From assembly GCF_017316185.1 (NCBI RefSeq), contig NZ_JAFLVX010000014.1, positions 61,406 through 125,405 of the forward strand: 64,000 nucleotides of DNA. Direction: 5' to 3'. The translations under genes were made by a program, and so were the position numbers. Shown piece after piece: positions 35,335 through 44,045 of this stretch. Within the stretch, counting starts at the first letter, position 1, and each line of letters begins with the position of its first letter. Origin of the DNA: Candidatus Vagococcus giribetii. GTDB taxonomy: Bacteria; Bacillota; Bacilli; Lactobacillales; Vagococcaceae. Under the pieces are notes generated by a model. The model was not told the DNA's origin. It was given only the letters and a program-made list of their open reading frames with translations, and did not search any database.

Positions 35335-36885
35335 TTGTTTAATAATTGGTTAAAGCGTCGAGATGGTGGCGAGAACGAGAATACGGAAGAAAAATTGTTA
35401 CCAGATGAAGAGTTGAATTTATCTAGCCAAGCCTATGATGATAATGAAGACGATTATTATTACTATTACTATTATGAATCTGATGGTGATAAAGGCCCAA
35501 GTATTCCTGATTTATCGACACAACAAAGTGACACAAAATCAGATTATTTTGATTCAAAAGATAACACGTATGTGAGTCCTTTTGAATCAACGGGTAAAGT
35601 AGCAGAGGAAGAAACAGCTGATTTTAATTATGAAAAAGACTACGTTGAAGTTGCTGAAAAAGTGCAATCAAAGGATTCTGATGATAAGGCGTCTCTTGAA
35701 GCGGAGCTAGCTAATTTAAAAGCTGAGTTCAGTACCGTTTTATTGGAGAACGAAGCATTGAAAGAGCAAACGAGTCGCTTGTCTTTTGTCGAAGAAGATA
35801 ATGAAAAATTAGCTAAGCAAGTTGAAGAGTATGGCAATGTGTTAGAAGAGAACAACGACCTAAGAACACAATTATTAGAAATAGAAGCTAAATCTGAACT
35901 AAGCCATGAAGAAGCAGCACATCTAAAAGAATTAGATGAACAACTATCAATTCTTAATGAAGAAAATGCGACTGAGAAAGCTAAAAATGAGCTGTTAGAA
36001 CAACAAATTGCAGAACTAACAAGCCAACAAACAGATTTAGAAACAACTAAGACACAATTACAAGAAGAACTGGATAAATCACACAGTTTGATTGAAACAC
36101 TTCAATCAGAAAATGCTGTTTTTGTTGCTAAAATTGATGACATGCAAGCTGCTTTGAAAGTATCTGATGAGTCTAAATCTGAAGAAAAACTAATGATTGA
36201 AGAAAACATCCGAATGATTAAAGAGCTTGAAGAAGAATTGAATCAATCGAAACAATTAGAAACTGAATTAACAAAACGCTACGAAAACGAGATTGAAACT
36301 AATAAAACAATCATCATGAATAAAGAACAGGAGTTAACTGAAATGAACGAAAGAATTAGCCAAACGGAAGCACTAGAAAAAGAACTAGCTGAGTTAAGAG
36401 AAAATCAAAAAGCTATTTATGACTTACAACAAGAGTTATCAAATATGCGTCAACAACAAGTTGAGGTAACAACAAGCTTAACTGAATTAGCTTCTGAAAA
36501 AAGTAGAGCAACTCGCTTAGAAAAAGAAGTAGCAGAATTAAAAGGGAGCCAAACACCAGAAGTAAGTTCTTTACAAGCTGAATTAGCTCAAGTTAAAGAA
36601 GAATTACGTTTAGCTAATCTTAAAGCAGAACAAAATGGTTCAATGAATCAATCAGACATTGCTCACGTAATGTTAGAAGCACAAGCAAAAGCACGTCAAA
36701 TTGTTGATGTAGCTAACTACGAAGCAAAACGCCGCGTAGCTGATTCTGAAATGGAATTAAGTGCAGTGAGCCAAGAAGCTAGAAACTACTATAGAAAATT
36801 AGAAAAAATTAAAGCAGAATCAGAAGTTGTTTTCTCAGAATTGTTAAGAAAACTTGAATCAATTGGAGACATCGATAGACTATAA
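35335..36885 (+). CDS. Large acidic coiled-coil protein with DivIVA-like C-terminus
   Basis: I chose the TTG at 35335, with AGGTGG 8 bases upstream, giving 516 residues. An in-frame GTG at 35323 overlaps that site. I do not recognise a named family. The N-terminus (FNNWLKRRDGG) leads into an acidic region with seven consecutive tyrosines (about residues 41-47), then a very long coiled coil (about 105-430). The C-terminal helix (about 440-510) contains MLEAQAKARQIVDVANYEAKRR, resembling the tails of DivIVA/GpsB-type division scaffolds. No signal peptide or membrane segment is seen, so it is cytosolic. The following gene encodes a cell wall hydrolase 24 bases downstream, so a role in envelope growth is a reasonable guess. 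Confidence 0.75.
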   Translation: MFNNWLKRRDGGENENTEEKLLPDEELNLSSQAYDDNEDDYYYYYYYESDGDKGPSIPDLSTQQSDTKSDYFDSKDNTYVSPFESTGKVAEEETADFNYEKDYVEVAEKVQSKDSDDKASLEAELANLKAEFSTVLLENEALKEQTSRLSFVEEDNEKLAKQVEEYGNVLEENNDLRTQLLEIEAKSELSHEEAAHLKELDEQLSILNEENATEKAKNELLEQQIAELTSQQTDLETTKTQLQEELDKSHSLIETLQSENAVFVAKIDDMQAALKVSDESKSEEKLMIEENIRMIKELEEELNQSKQLETELTKRYENEIETNKTIIMNKEQELTEMNERISQTEALEKELAELRENQKAIYDLQQELSNMRQQQVEVTTSLTELASEKSRATRLEKEVAELKGSQTPEVSSLQAELAQVKEELRLANLKAEQNGSMNQSDIAHVMLEAQAKARQIVDVANYEAKRRVADSEMELSAVSQEARNYYRKLEKIKAESEVVFSELLRKLESIGDIDRL

Positions 36886-36908
36886 TCTTTGAAAGAGAGG
36901 GAAACGTG

Positions 36909-38561
36909 ATGACAACAAATCATAAAAAGAACACACATCGTAAAATCGGGCTGTTTGTTGGTGTAACTACAACGGTATTTTCGATTTGTGCCCCAATCCT
37001 TCAAACTGTAGCTATTGCAGAAGAAGTTAATCACTCTTCAACAACTAGAGTTCCTATGTTACCTGATGCGACTTCAGTCATTAACTATGACAGTGAGTTT
37101 TCAAGTAATTTAGACTCTTCAGCAACAGAAGAGACAAGTCAGAGTTCAACAGAAGTACCTGAAGAATCAACTTCATCAAGTAGTGAAGAGACTGTTCCAA
37201 GTAGTGATACTGGGAGCAGCTCTTCAAGTTCTTCTAATACGAGTCAATCGTCAAGTAGTTCGTCAACTAAACCATCGACATCAACTGGAAATAGCCAAGA
37301 TATTTCTAGTAGTTCATCTAATCATAATGGACAAGGTAGCTCGTCTTCTATGAGTAGTTCAAAAGATGATACGAAGCCATCAAAGGATACAAACAGTGAC
37401 TTGATTGGTAAGAATATTAAAAAGGATAATACACCGATTAAATATTCAAGAAATCAATCAACAGCCGAATTCATTGAAGAAATTGGTGAAGATGCACGAG
37501 CAATTGGTCAAAAGAATGACTTATACGCATCAGTTATGATTGCCCAAGCTATTTTGGAAAGTGGTTCAGGTAACAGTGGTTTAGCGAAAGGCCCTAATTA
37601 TAATTTATTTGGTATTAAAGGTTCCTATCAAGGAGAGTCTGTCCAGATGCCGACTCTAGAAGATAATGGCTCAGGTGGTATGTATACTATTTCAGCTAAG
37701 TTCAGAAAATACCCGAGTTATAAAGAGTCTTTAGAAGACTATGCAACGTTAATGACAGGTGGAACTCAAGGTAGATCTACTTTTTATCAAGGCGCTTGGA
37801 AAAGTAATACAAATACCTACAAAGACGCGACTAAGTTTTTAACAGGTCGATACGCAACAGATACAAGATACAATGAAAAATTAAATGGTCTGATTGAAAC
37901 ATATGATTTAACTCAATACGATCATAAAAAAGCCAATGAACCTAAGATGAAAAAATCAAAGGAAACAGAAGCTTTTATCAATGATATTTCTAAAGATGTT
38001 CAAAGTGTCGCAAAAGAGAATGATTTATACGCATCTGTATTAATTGCAGAAGCTATTATTCAAAGTTCATCAGGGAACAACGTATTAGCAGACAATCATA
38101 ATATCTTTTCAGTTGAAGGCAAGTACAAGGACAAGAGTGTTGAAGTTGATACGATTCGTCAAAATGAAAAAGGCCCAACACTAGAAAAAGTCGCTTATAA
38201 AGATTATCCTGATACTAAAACGGCAATTTCAGATTATCCAGATGTCTTGAAAAAGGATAAATCTGTTTATGAAGAAATGACAATGAGCAAAAAGGATACT
38301 TATAAGAAAGTAACTGCTTATATGACAGCTCAAAAAAATCAAGATCGATCATATCATAAAAAGTTAAACGGGTTAATCGCAACTTATGATTTAACAAAAT
38401 TTGATGAAACACCAAAGAAAGCTGAGCCTCAACATGAAAAAGAGGAAGCAAAGAAAAAAACTCAAAACCTTGATATCATTAACAAATTAGGGCAAACAAT
38501 GACTGATAAGTTATATGAAGGTTTTGAAAAACCAATTAAATATCAAGTGACTAAAAAGTAA
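36909..38561 (+). CDS. Secreted N-acetylglucosaminidase (GH73) with tandem catalytic-like domains
   Basis: The ATG at 36909 is 7-8 bases after GAGAGG and gives 550 residues. A signal peptide (cleavage near VAIA, residue 37) leads to a Ser/Thr-rich linker (about 65-155). A first GH73 domain (about 183-335) has the catalytic Glu217 in AQAILESGSG. A second copy (about 352-500) has Gln385 at that position (AEAIIQSSSG), so it is probably inactive and used for binding. No LysM repeats are present, unlike enterococcal AtlA. The C-terminus is lysine-rich. It probably cleaves peptidoglycan glycan strands. Likely co-transcribed with the coiled-coil gene. Confidence 0.85.
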   Translation: MTTNHKKNTHRKIGLFVGVTTTVFSICAPILQTVAIAEEVNHSSTTRVPMLPDATSVINYDSEFSSNLDSSATEETSQSSTEVPEESTSSSSEETVPSSDTGSSSSSSSNTSQSSSSSSTKPSTSTGNSQDISSSSSNHNGQGSSSSMSSSKDDTKPSKDTNSDLIGKNIKKDNTPIKYSRNQSTAEFIEEIGEDARAIGQKNDLYASVMIAQAILESGSGNSGLAKGPNYNLFGIKGSYQGESVQMPTLEDNGSGGMYTISAKFRKYPSYKESLEDYATLMTGGTQGRSTFYQGAWKSNTNTYKDATKFLTGRYATDTRYNEKLNGLIETYDLTQYDHKKANEPKMKKSKETEAFINDISKDVQSVAKENDLYASVLIAEAIIQSSSGNNVLADNHNIFSVEGKYKDKSVEVDTIRQNEKGPTLEKVAYKDYPDTKTAISDYPDVLKKDKSVYEEMTMSKKDTYKKVTAYMTAQKNQDRSYHKKLNGLIATYDLTKFDETPKKAEPQHEKEEAKKKTQNLDIINKLGQTMTDKLYEGFEKPIKYQVTKK

Positions 38562-38583
38562 AGAATGATTTCTTTACTTTTTT
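38553..38583 (+). terminator. Terminator after the GH73 gene
   Basis: AAAAAGTAAAGA and TCTTTACTTTTT pair with a 6-base loop and T tract, overlapping the stop codon. Confidence 0.85.
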
Positions 38584-38597
38584 GTTTGGAACAAGAT

Positions 38598-38626
38598 TTG
38601 ACATTTTTGAAGAAATGGCTTATAAC
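38598..38626 (+). promoter_or_regulatory. Promoter of xpt
   Basis: TTGACA (38598-38603), 17 bases, then TATAAC (38621-38626) is near-consensus. Transcription would start at about 38632, exactly at the riboswitch. Confidence 0.8.
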
Positions 38627-38632
38627 TAAAGA

Positions 38633-38695
38633 GCTTATATATGATTATGATATGGATAATCGTTTCTACTCAACACCATAAAGGTTGAACTATAA

Positions 38696-38697
<2 letters not shown>
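38633..38697 (+). promoter_or_regulatory. Guanine-class purine riboswitch aptamer
   Basis: P1 is GCTTATA (38633-38639) with TATAAGC (38691-38697). P2 is GATTAT-GATATGG-ATAATC (38643-38661). The junction GTTTCTACT follows, then P3 CAAC...GTTG with loop ACCATAAAG. The GATATGG and CCATAAA loops can form the kissing contact typical of the family. The specificity base before P1 is C (38690), which pairs with guanine or hypoxanthine; adenine switches carry U. It controls xpt. Confidence 0.92.
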
Positions 38698-39338
<641 letters not shown>

Positions 39339-39352
39339 TATAAAAAAATTGG

Positions 39353-39381
39353 AACAGTTAACATATTGTTAACTGTTTTTT
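39353..39381 (+). terminator. Terminator after xpt
   Basis: AACAGTTAAC and GTTAACTGTT pair perfectly around ATATT, followed by T residues. Confidence 0.88.
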
Positions 39382-39485
39382 GCTTTTAATGACACTCTCA
39401 CTCTTTTAGACTTTACAGTTTCATCACAATTTTGTTACTATTAGAGATGATTGTTTGATTTAATTGGAGAAAGTAGTGAGGGAAG

Positions 39486-40622
39486 TTGTCGGAAATAATT
39501 TTACCAGGAAGTACAATTGGTATTATTGGTGGAAGGCATATTAGCAAAATGCTAACAATGTCTGCTAAAAAATATGGCTTTACAGTGGGAGTGTTAGACC
39601 CAATGATGGATTGCCCAGCTTCCCAAGTAGCTGATTGGCATATTCAAGGGGATTATAATGATGAGAGATCACTATTGGAGCTGGCTAAAAAAAGTGATGT
39701 ATTAATGTATGAAGTCCGAAACATTGATATTAATGCTATCAAGTTCTTACAAGAAATTGTCCCTGTGCCTCAAGGAACATTTGGTCTGGCTATTACACAG
39801 GATCGATTGATTGAGAGAGAGTTTTTGGATAATCATTCAATTAATATTTTGCCGTACGAAACAGCTGTGTTAATTTCAGATATTAAAGCTGCTGCTCAGA
39901 TTGTTGGCTATCCTTGTGTAGTTAAGTCAACTAGACGTTATGGTGAGGAAGAAAGCATCGTCATTATTGATTCGGAAAAGGATGTGGATTTGGCAGTTCC
40001 ATTGATTCAACAAGGAGCTTGTCTTGTTGAAGCCTATATTCCTTTAAAGAAAGAATTATTTTTATCGATTGGAATTAATCAAAATGGAGAATACACACTC
40101 TTTCCAATTGTTGAAAGTACGCACACCAAACAAGGTGAGTTGAAGAAGATTAAGGCATCAATTGACATCCAAGATTTAGATGATTCGACGATTAATCAAA
40201 TTGAGCTAATTGCTCGAGTGATAGCGTCAGAATTACATGTGAGTGGTATTGTTGGTGTGGAGTTTCTAATTAATGAGTCAGGAAATCTATTTGTGAATGA
40301 GATTTCTTCTATTGCTCATGAAGCAGCTTCCTATAGCTTGGATGCCTGTGATTTTTCTGAGTATGATATTCACATTCGTGGTGTCTGTAATTGGCCATTG
40401 CCAAAGGTAACCCAATTCATTCCAGCAGTAACATTTAATGTAACAGAAAAAAATGAAGATGTGGCTTTGTTTTTATTAAGTAAGAAGAAACAGTGGCATT
40501 ATCATTTTTATCAATACCCGAAGGCAGAACAAACCTTAATAAAAGGGCATGTAACAGTTTTATCACGCAACATTGAGGAGACGATTCAAGAGATTAAACA
40601 TGCTGGTTTATTGGAAGACTAG
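39486..40622 (+). CDS. PurK-like ATP-grasp protein with degenerate active-site motifs
   Basis: The 378-residue protein has the length and three-domain layout of N5-carboxyaminoimidazole ribonucleotide synthase (PurK): a Rossmann start (GIIGGRHISKML, 13-23), ATP-grasp middle and C-terminal domain. The hallmark motifs are altered. Canonical GGQLGRM is GGRHISKM; the glycine-rich GGYDGKGQ loop is RRYGEEES (about 150-157); and PRPHNSGH is SIAHEAAS (about 275-282). No purE or other pur genes are adjacent. True CAIR synthase activity is therefore doubtful, and it may act on another substrate. TTG start, with GAGGG only 3 bases upstream. It leads a five-gene cluster with a GntR regulator, a reductase and an ABC transporter. 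Confidence 0.7.
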   Translation: MSEIILPGSTIGIIGGRHISKMLTMSAKKYGFTVGVLDPMMDCPASQVADWHIQGDYNDERSLLELAKKSDVLMYEVRNIDINAIKFLQEIVPVPQGTFGLAITQDRLIEREFLDNHSINILPYETAVLISDIKAAAQIVGYPCVVKSTRRYGEEESIVIIDSEKDVDLAVPLIQQGACLVEAYIPLKKELFLSIGINQNGEYTLFPIVESTHTKQGELKKIKASIDIQDLDDSTINQIELIARVIASELHVSGIVGVEFLINESGNLFVNEISSIAHEAASYSLDACDFSEYDIHIRGVCNWPLPKVTQFIPAVTFNVTEKNEDVALFLLSKKKQWHYHFYQYPKAEQTLIKGHVTVLSRNIEETIQEIKHAGLLED

Positions 40623-40649
40623 TATTTGGAGTAGGGACGGAAAAAGTAA

Positions 40650-41285
40650 GTGAAAAAAAGCAGAATGCAACAAATGGCATATGATTATATAAAGAGCAAC
40701 ATCAGTGAAGGCAGATGGCCAAATGAAGTTCATTTAGTTGAACAAGATATATCAAGAGAGTTATCGATTAGTCGAACTCCTATCAGAGAAGCAATTAATT
40801 GTTTAATTATAGAAGGCTATCTAGAAAAGGAACCAAATCGTGGAGTGGTTGTTAAAAAGCAAACTATTTCTGCAAAGGAATTTATCGAAAGAACACAATT
40901 GTTAGAATTGTTATTATCTAATTACTTGTTTCAACTTCAAGTCAAGCGTCATCAGATTAATCTTGATGAAATGCTATTTTTACTAGACGAAATGAAACAA
41001 GAGTCAGATTATGTAGGAAAAACAAAGACCCTAGAAACAATCCTTATGGTCTTTTTAGATGCTATGGACAATCAGTTGGTGAAACAATTAGTAATGACCA
41101 ACTTTGAGCAATTATTATTTGTTAAATTTCCAAATGTTCCACTGTTATTTTTATATGATGAAGTAGGAAAATGTTTGACGTCTATCTGTAAACATATAGA
41201 CACCGAATCTTATGATTTATGTCGAAAGGATATTCGTGTCTTTTTTAATCGTCTTAATTTGGAGTTAATAGATCAACAAATATAA
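40650..41285 (+). CDS. GntR-family regulator (FadR-like)
   Basis: The 211-residue protein has an N-terminal GntR winged helix (about 1-70, with SRELSISRTPIREAINCLIIEGYLE shortened here to ISRTPIREAI as its core) and a short all-helical C-terminal domain that looks like a reduced FCD effector domain. The metal-binding His residues of FCD are not obvious. The GTG start at 40650 has a poor ribosome site, so coupling to the upstream gene is likely. It probably regulates its neighbours; the ligand is unknown. Confidence 0.75.
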   Translation: MKKSRMQQMAYDYIKSNISEGRWPNEVHLVEQDISRELSISRTPIREAINCLIIEGYLEKEPNRGVVVKKQTISAKEFIERTQLLELLLSNYLFQLQVKRHQINLDEMLFLLDEMKQESDYVGKTKTLETILMVFLDAMDNQLVKQLVMTNFEQLLFVKFPNVPLLFLYDEVGKCLTSICKHIDTESYDLCRKDIRVFFNRLNLELIDQQI

Positions 41286-41306
41286 AAATAGAAGGATTGA
41301 TAAAAC

Positions 41307-42224
41307 ATGAAACAAATAAACTTTGGTAGTACACAAGTAAAAGTACCTCAAGTAGCTTTAGGTTGTATGAGAATGAGCGGTTTATCATTAAAAGAAGCAG
41401 CAGAAGCAGTTAATACAAGTTTAGAAGAAGGGATTAACTTCTTTGACCATGCGGATATTTATGGTGGTGGAGAATCTGAAATTTTATTCTCTCAAGCTGT
41501 CAAAGAATTAGGCGTTTCAAGAGAAGATATGATGATTCAATCTAAGTGTGGGATTAGAGATGGTTTTTATGATTTCTCTAAAGAACACATTATTACAAGT
41601 GTTGAGGGCATTTTAACTAGGTTAGGGACAGATTACCTTGATGTCTTAGCTCTTCACCGTCCAGATACCTTAATGGAGCCTGAGGAGATCGCTGAGGCGT
41701 TTGATTACTTACAAAGTAAAGGTATGGTTCGTTACTTTGGTGTTAGTAACCAAGGACCAATGCAAATGGAGTTAATCCAAAAAAGTCTTAATCAACCATT
41801 AATGGTTAACCAACTACAATTTGGTTTAAAACATGCAGGAATGGTAGCTCATGGTATGAACCAAAATATGGAAAACGCAACAGGTGTTTACCGTGATGGA
41901 GGGGTATTGGAATACAGTCGCTTAAAAGACATTACTATTCAAGCTTGGTCACCTTATCAATATGGCTATTTTGATGGTGTTTTCCTAGGTCATAAAGATT
42001 TTAAAGAGTTAAATGCTGTGATTAACGAAATGGCAGATAAATATGGCGTGACAGATACAGGAATTGCGACGGCTTGGATTAATCGCCATCCGGCAAATAT
42101 CCAAACTATTGTAGGAACAATGAACCCACAACGTATTAAAGACATTTCTGCAGCAAGTGAGATTACTTTATCTAGGGAAGATTGGTACACACTTTACAAA
42201 GCAAGTGGTTATGAGTTGTTATAA
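41307..42224 (+). CDS. Aldo/keto reductase (YdhF-like)
   Basis: The 305-residue TIM-barrel oxidoreductase uses NADPH on an unknown carbonyl substrate. The catalytic tetrad is visible: Asp in FDHADIYGGGESE with its Tyr, Lys in QSKCGI, and His in LALHRPD. It also has IVGTMNPQRIKDISAA near the C-terminus for cofactor binding. It lies 21 bases after the GntR gene and 20 bases before the ABC genes, in one apparent operon. Confidence 0.88.
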   Translation: MKQINFGSTQVKVPQVALGCMRMSGLSLKEAAEAVNTSLEEGINFFDHADIYGGGESEILFSQAVKELGVSREDMMIQSKCGIRDGFYDFSKEHIITSVEGILTRLGTDYLDVLALHRPDTLMEPEEIAEAFDYLQSKGMVRYFGVSNQGPMQMELIQKSLNQPLMVNQLQFGLKHAGMVAHGMNQNMENATGVYRDGGVLEYSRLKDITIQAWSPYQYGYFDGVFLGHKDFKELNAVINEMADKYGVTDTGIATAWINRHPANIQTIVGTMNPQRIKDISAASEITLSREDWYTLYKASGYELL

Positions 42225-42244
42225 AACAAAAAAAGAGGGAAATT

Positions 42245-43111
42245 ATGGAAATAAAAATTGAAAGAGTTGTTAAAAAGTATGGTGTAATGGAAGTATTAAA
42301 TATTGATCAAATGACATTTGAAAGTGGTAAAGCTTACGGGATTATCGGTCCTAATGGCGCGGGAAAAACAACCCTATTTAAATGTATGACCAATATTATT
42401 AGTGATTATGAAGGGCAAATTACAATTGGAGATATTCCTGTAACTGAAGATAATAGTGTCTTAAGTCATGTAGGGATTGTTCTTGATGGTATTTCCGTTT
42501 ATAAAGATCGTACTGGGTGGTTTAATATTGAGTATTTTTCAGGTTTACGAGGTAATTTTAATCCTGAACGAGCAGAGCAGTTGGCAAGAGAGTTAGAGAT
42601 TTCTGAATACTTGCATGGAAAAGTTCAAACCTACTCATATGGAATGGTAAAAAAATTAATTTTATTGATTGCTCTTCTTCATGAGCCTAAAATTCTGATA
42701 TTAGATGAGCCATTTAGAGGTTTAGATGCAGAGACTGTTACTTGGTTTAAGTTTTACTTGAAACAAATGACATCAAAAGGAATGACCTTAATTATCTCAA
42801 GTCATGTTCGCAATGATATTGAGTCACTATGTCAGGAAGTATTTGTCATCAAAAAGGGACAAATCGTGAAACATATTGATTTAGGAGCAGTAACAGATAA
42901 AATGATTCGTGATATTGAAACGACTAATCAAGAAGCCTTAATTCTTATCTTAGAAGATTTAAACTATTACTATCAACTAAGAGAAAATGGAATCATCCGT
43001 TTGAATATTAAAGATGAGCGTTGGTCTGACGTGAAAAGCAGACTAAACTCTCAAGAAATAGACATAACGGAATTAAAAAAAGTCCATATATTAGACGGCA
43101 ACTTGAATTAG
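42245..43111 (+). CDS. ABC transporter ATP-binding protein (BcrA/YxlF-like exporter)
   Basis: The 288-residue ATPase has Walker A GPNGAGKTT (about 36), Walker B ILILDEPFRGLDAET and H-loop SSHVRNDIE. The signature is YSYGMVKK in place of LSGGQ, common in this exporter class. The C-terminal 70 residues extend beyond the ATPase domain. It pairs with the next gene's permease, probably as an efflux or resistance-type exporter. Confidence 0.88.
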   Translation: MEIKIERVVKKYGVMEVLNIDQMTFESGKAYGIIGPNGAGKTTLFKCMTNIISDYEGQITIGDIPVTEDNSVLSHVGIVLDGISVYKDRTGWFNIEYFSGLRGNFNPERAEQLARELEISEYLHGKVQTYSYGMVKKLILLIALLHEPKILILDEPFRGLDAETVTWFKFYLKQMTSKGMTLIISSHVRNDIESLCQEVFVIKKGQIVKHIDLGAVTDKMIRDIETTNQEALILILEDLNYYYQLRENGIIRLNIKDERWSDVKSRLNSQEIDITELKKVHILDGNLN

Positions 43112-43123
43112 AGGAGGAGTATC

Positions 43124-43876
43124 ATGAGTGGAAAATTAATTTTTAAAATGGAATTGTTTAAATACATGCGAGATAAAAAATATTTAATGACAACTGGTAT
43201 CTTAGCAGTTATAAATATTTTTACCACAGTTTACTTGGTTCATTTGATTGATCAAGCAAACCAAATCTCAGAAACTGAAGGTAATTTTATAGGATTATTC
43301 ATCATATTCTTTACCTTAACGATATTTGCTAACTTTGCTTTTATGTTTCTGTACCCGTTTCATCTGATGTCACTAGACTATAAAAATGATGTTATGGCAA
43401 TGTTAGTTGCTTCTGGCGTTAACAGAACTAGGTTATTTTTCTCAAAAATTGGAGCAAGTCTTTTATGGAGTCTAGCAGTTACATTTGTTTTAGTCTTTAT
43501 CCCTGGTTTTATCGTTTTATTAAAGATGTCTCAAACAACAGGTATGATTCAAATGATTAGCGATATTCTAAGAATCATGAATATTAATAGCGTAAGTATT
43601 TTTGGTGTTTGTTTTACTTTTCTAAATTCATACTTGAATACATTGATTTTGATTCTAGCAGCAACTATCTTGATGAGAGGGAAAAACTTAACTATTTTAG
43701 TTTATTTTGCCTTTAATATTGCCCAATCCATGATTTTAGGATTACTGGCATTTATCCCTGCTAGTTTAAATTTTAGTGACACAGGTTTATCTATCTTTAG
43801 TAATTTAGGAATGTTATTAGTTTCAGTTGGAATGGTTTTATTCTCTTTAAGAGTGATGAAAAAACAAAATTTATAA
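43124..43876 (+). CDS. ABC transporter permease (ABC-2 type)
   Basis: The 250-residue protein has six predicted membrane helices, arranged as in ABC-2 permeases of BcrB/YxlG type: helices near 20-40, 55-80, 105-130, 148-172, 180-205 and 215-245. It lies 12 bases after the ATPase gene behind AGGAGG. It is the last gene of the PurK-like/GntR/reductase/ABC cluster; a terminator follows. The substrate is unknown. Confidence 0.83.
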   Translation: MSGKLIFKMELFKYMRDKKYLMTTGILAVINIFTTVYLVHLIDQANQISETEGNFIGLFIIFFTLTIFANFAFMFLYPFHLMSLDYKNDVMAMLVASGVNRTRLFFSKIGASLLWSLAVTFVLVFIPGFIVLLKMSQTTGMIQMISDILRIMNINSVSIFGVCFTFLNSYLNTLILILAATILMRGKNLTILVYFAFNIAQSMILGLLAFIPASLNFSDTGLSIFSNLGMLLVSVGMVLFSLRVMKKQNL

Positions 43877-43899
43877 GAAAAGCTTCGTTAACTATTAAG

Positions 43900-43935
43900 A
43901 AAAGCAAGATAATGATGAATTATCTTGCTTTTTTT
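43900..43935 (+). terminator. Terminator of the ABC cluster
   Basis: AAAAGCAAGATAAT and ATTATCTTGCTTTT pair perfectly around GATGA and are followed by T residues. Confidence 0.9.
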
Positions 43936-43959
43936 GTTGATATAGGGTAGATTATCATA

Positions 43960-44010
43960 GGACGCAAAAATTACACGCTTAATCGTTTGGGAATGTTCGT
44001 GTTTTGCTCC
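43960..44010 (+). promoter_or_regulatory. Possible PurR-type operator or structured leader of guaC
   Basis: GGA-C-GCAAAA-ATTA-CACG pairs with CGTG-TTTTGC-TCC around a 20-base loop. The right half read on the minus strand is AAAACACGAACATT, resembling the Firmicutes PurBox (core CGAAC). The left half has the mirrored ACACG. It lies 36 bases before guaC, a purine gene. It may be a PurR operator, an mRNA structure, or both. Confidence 0.4.
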
Positions 44011-44045
44011 CTAAAATAATTTTTTTGATCCTAGGAGGACGTATT

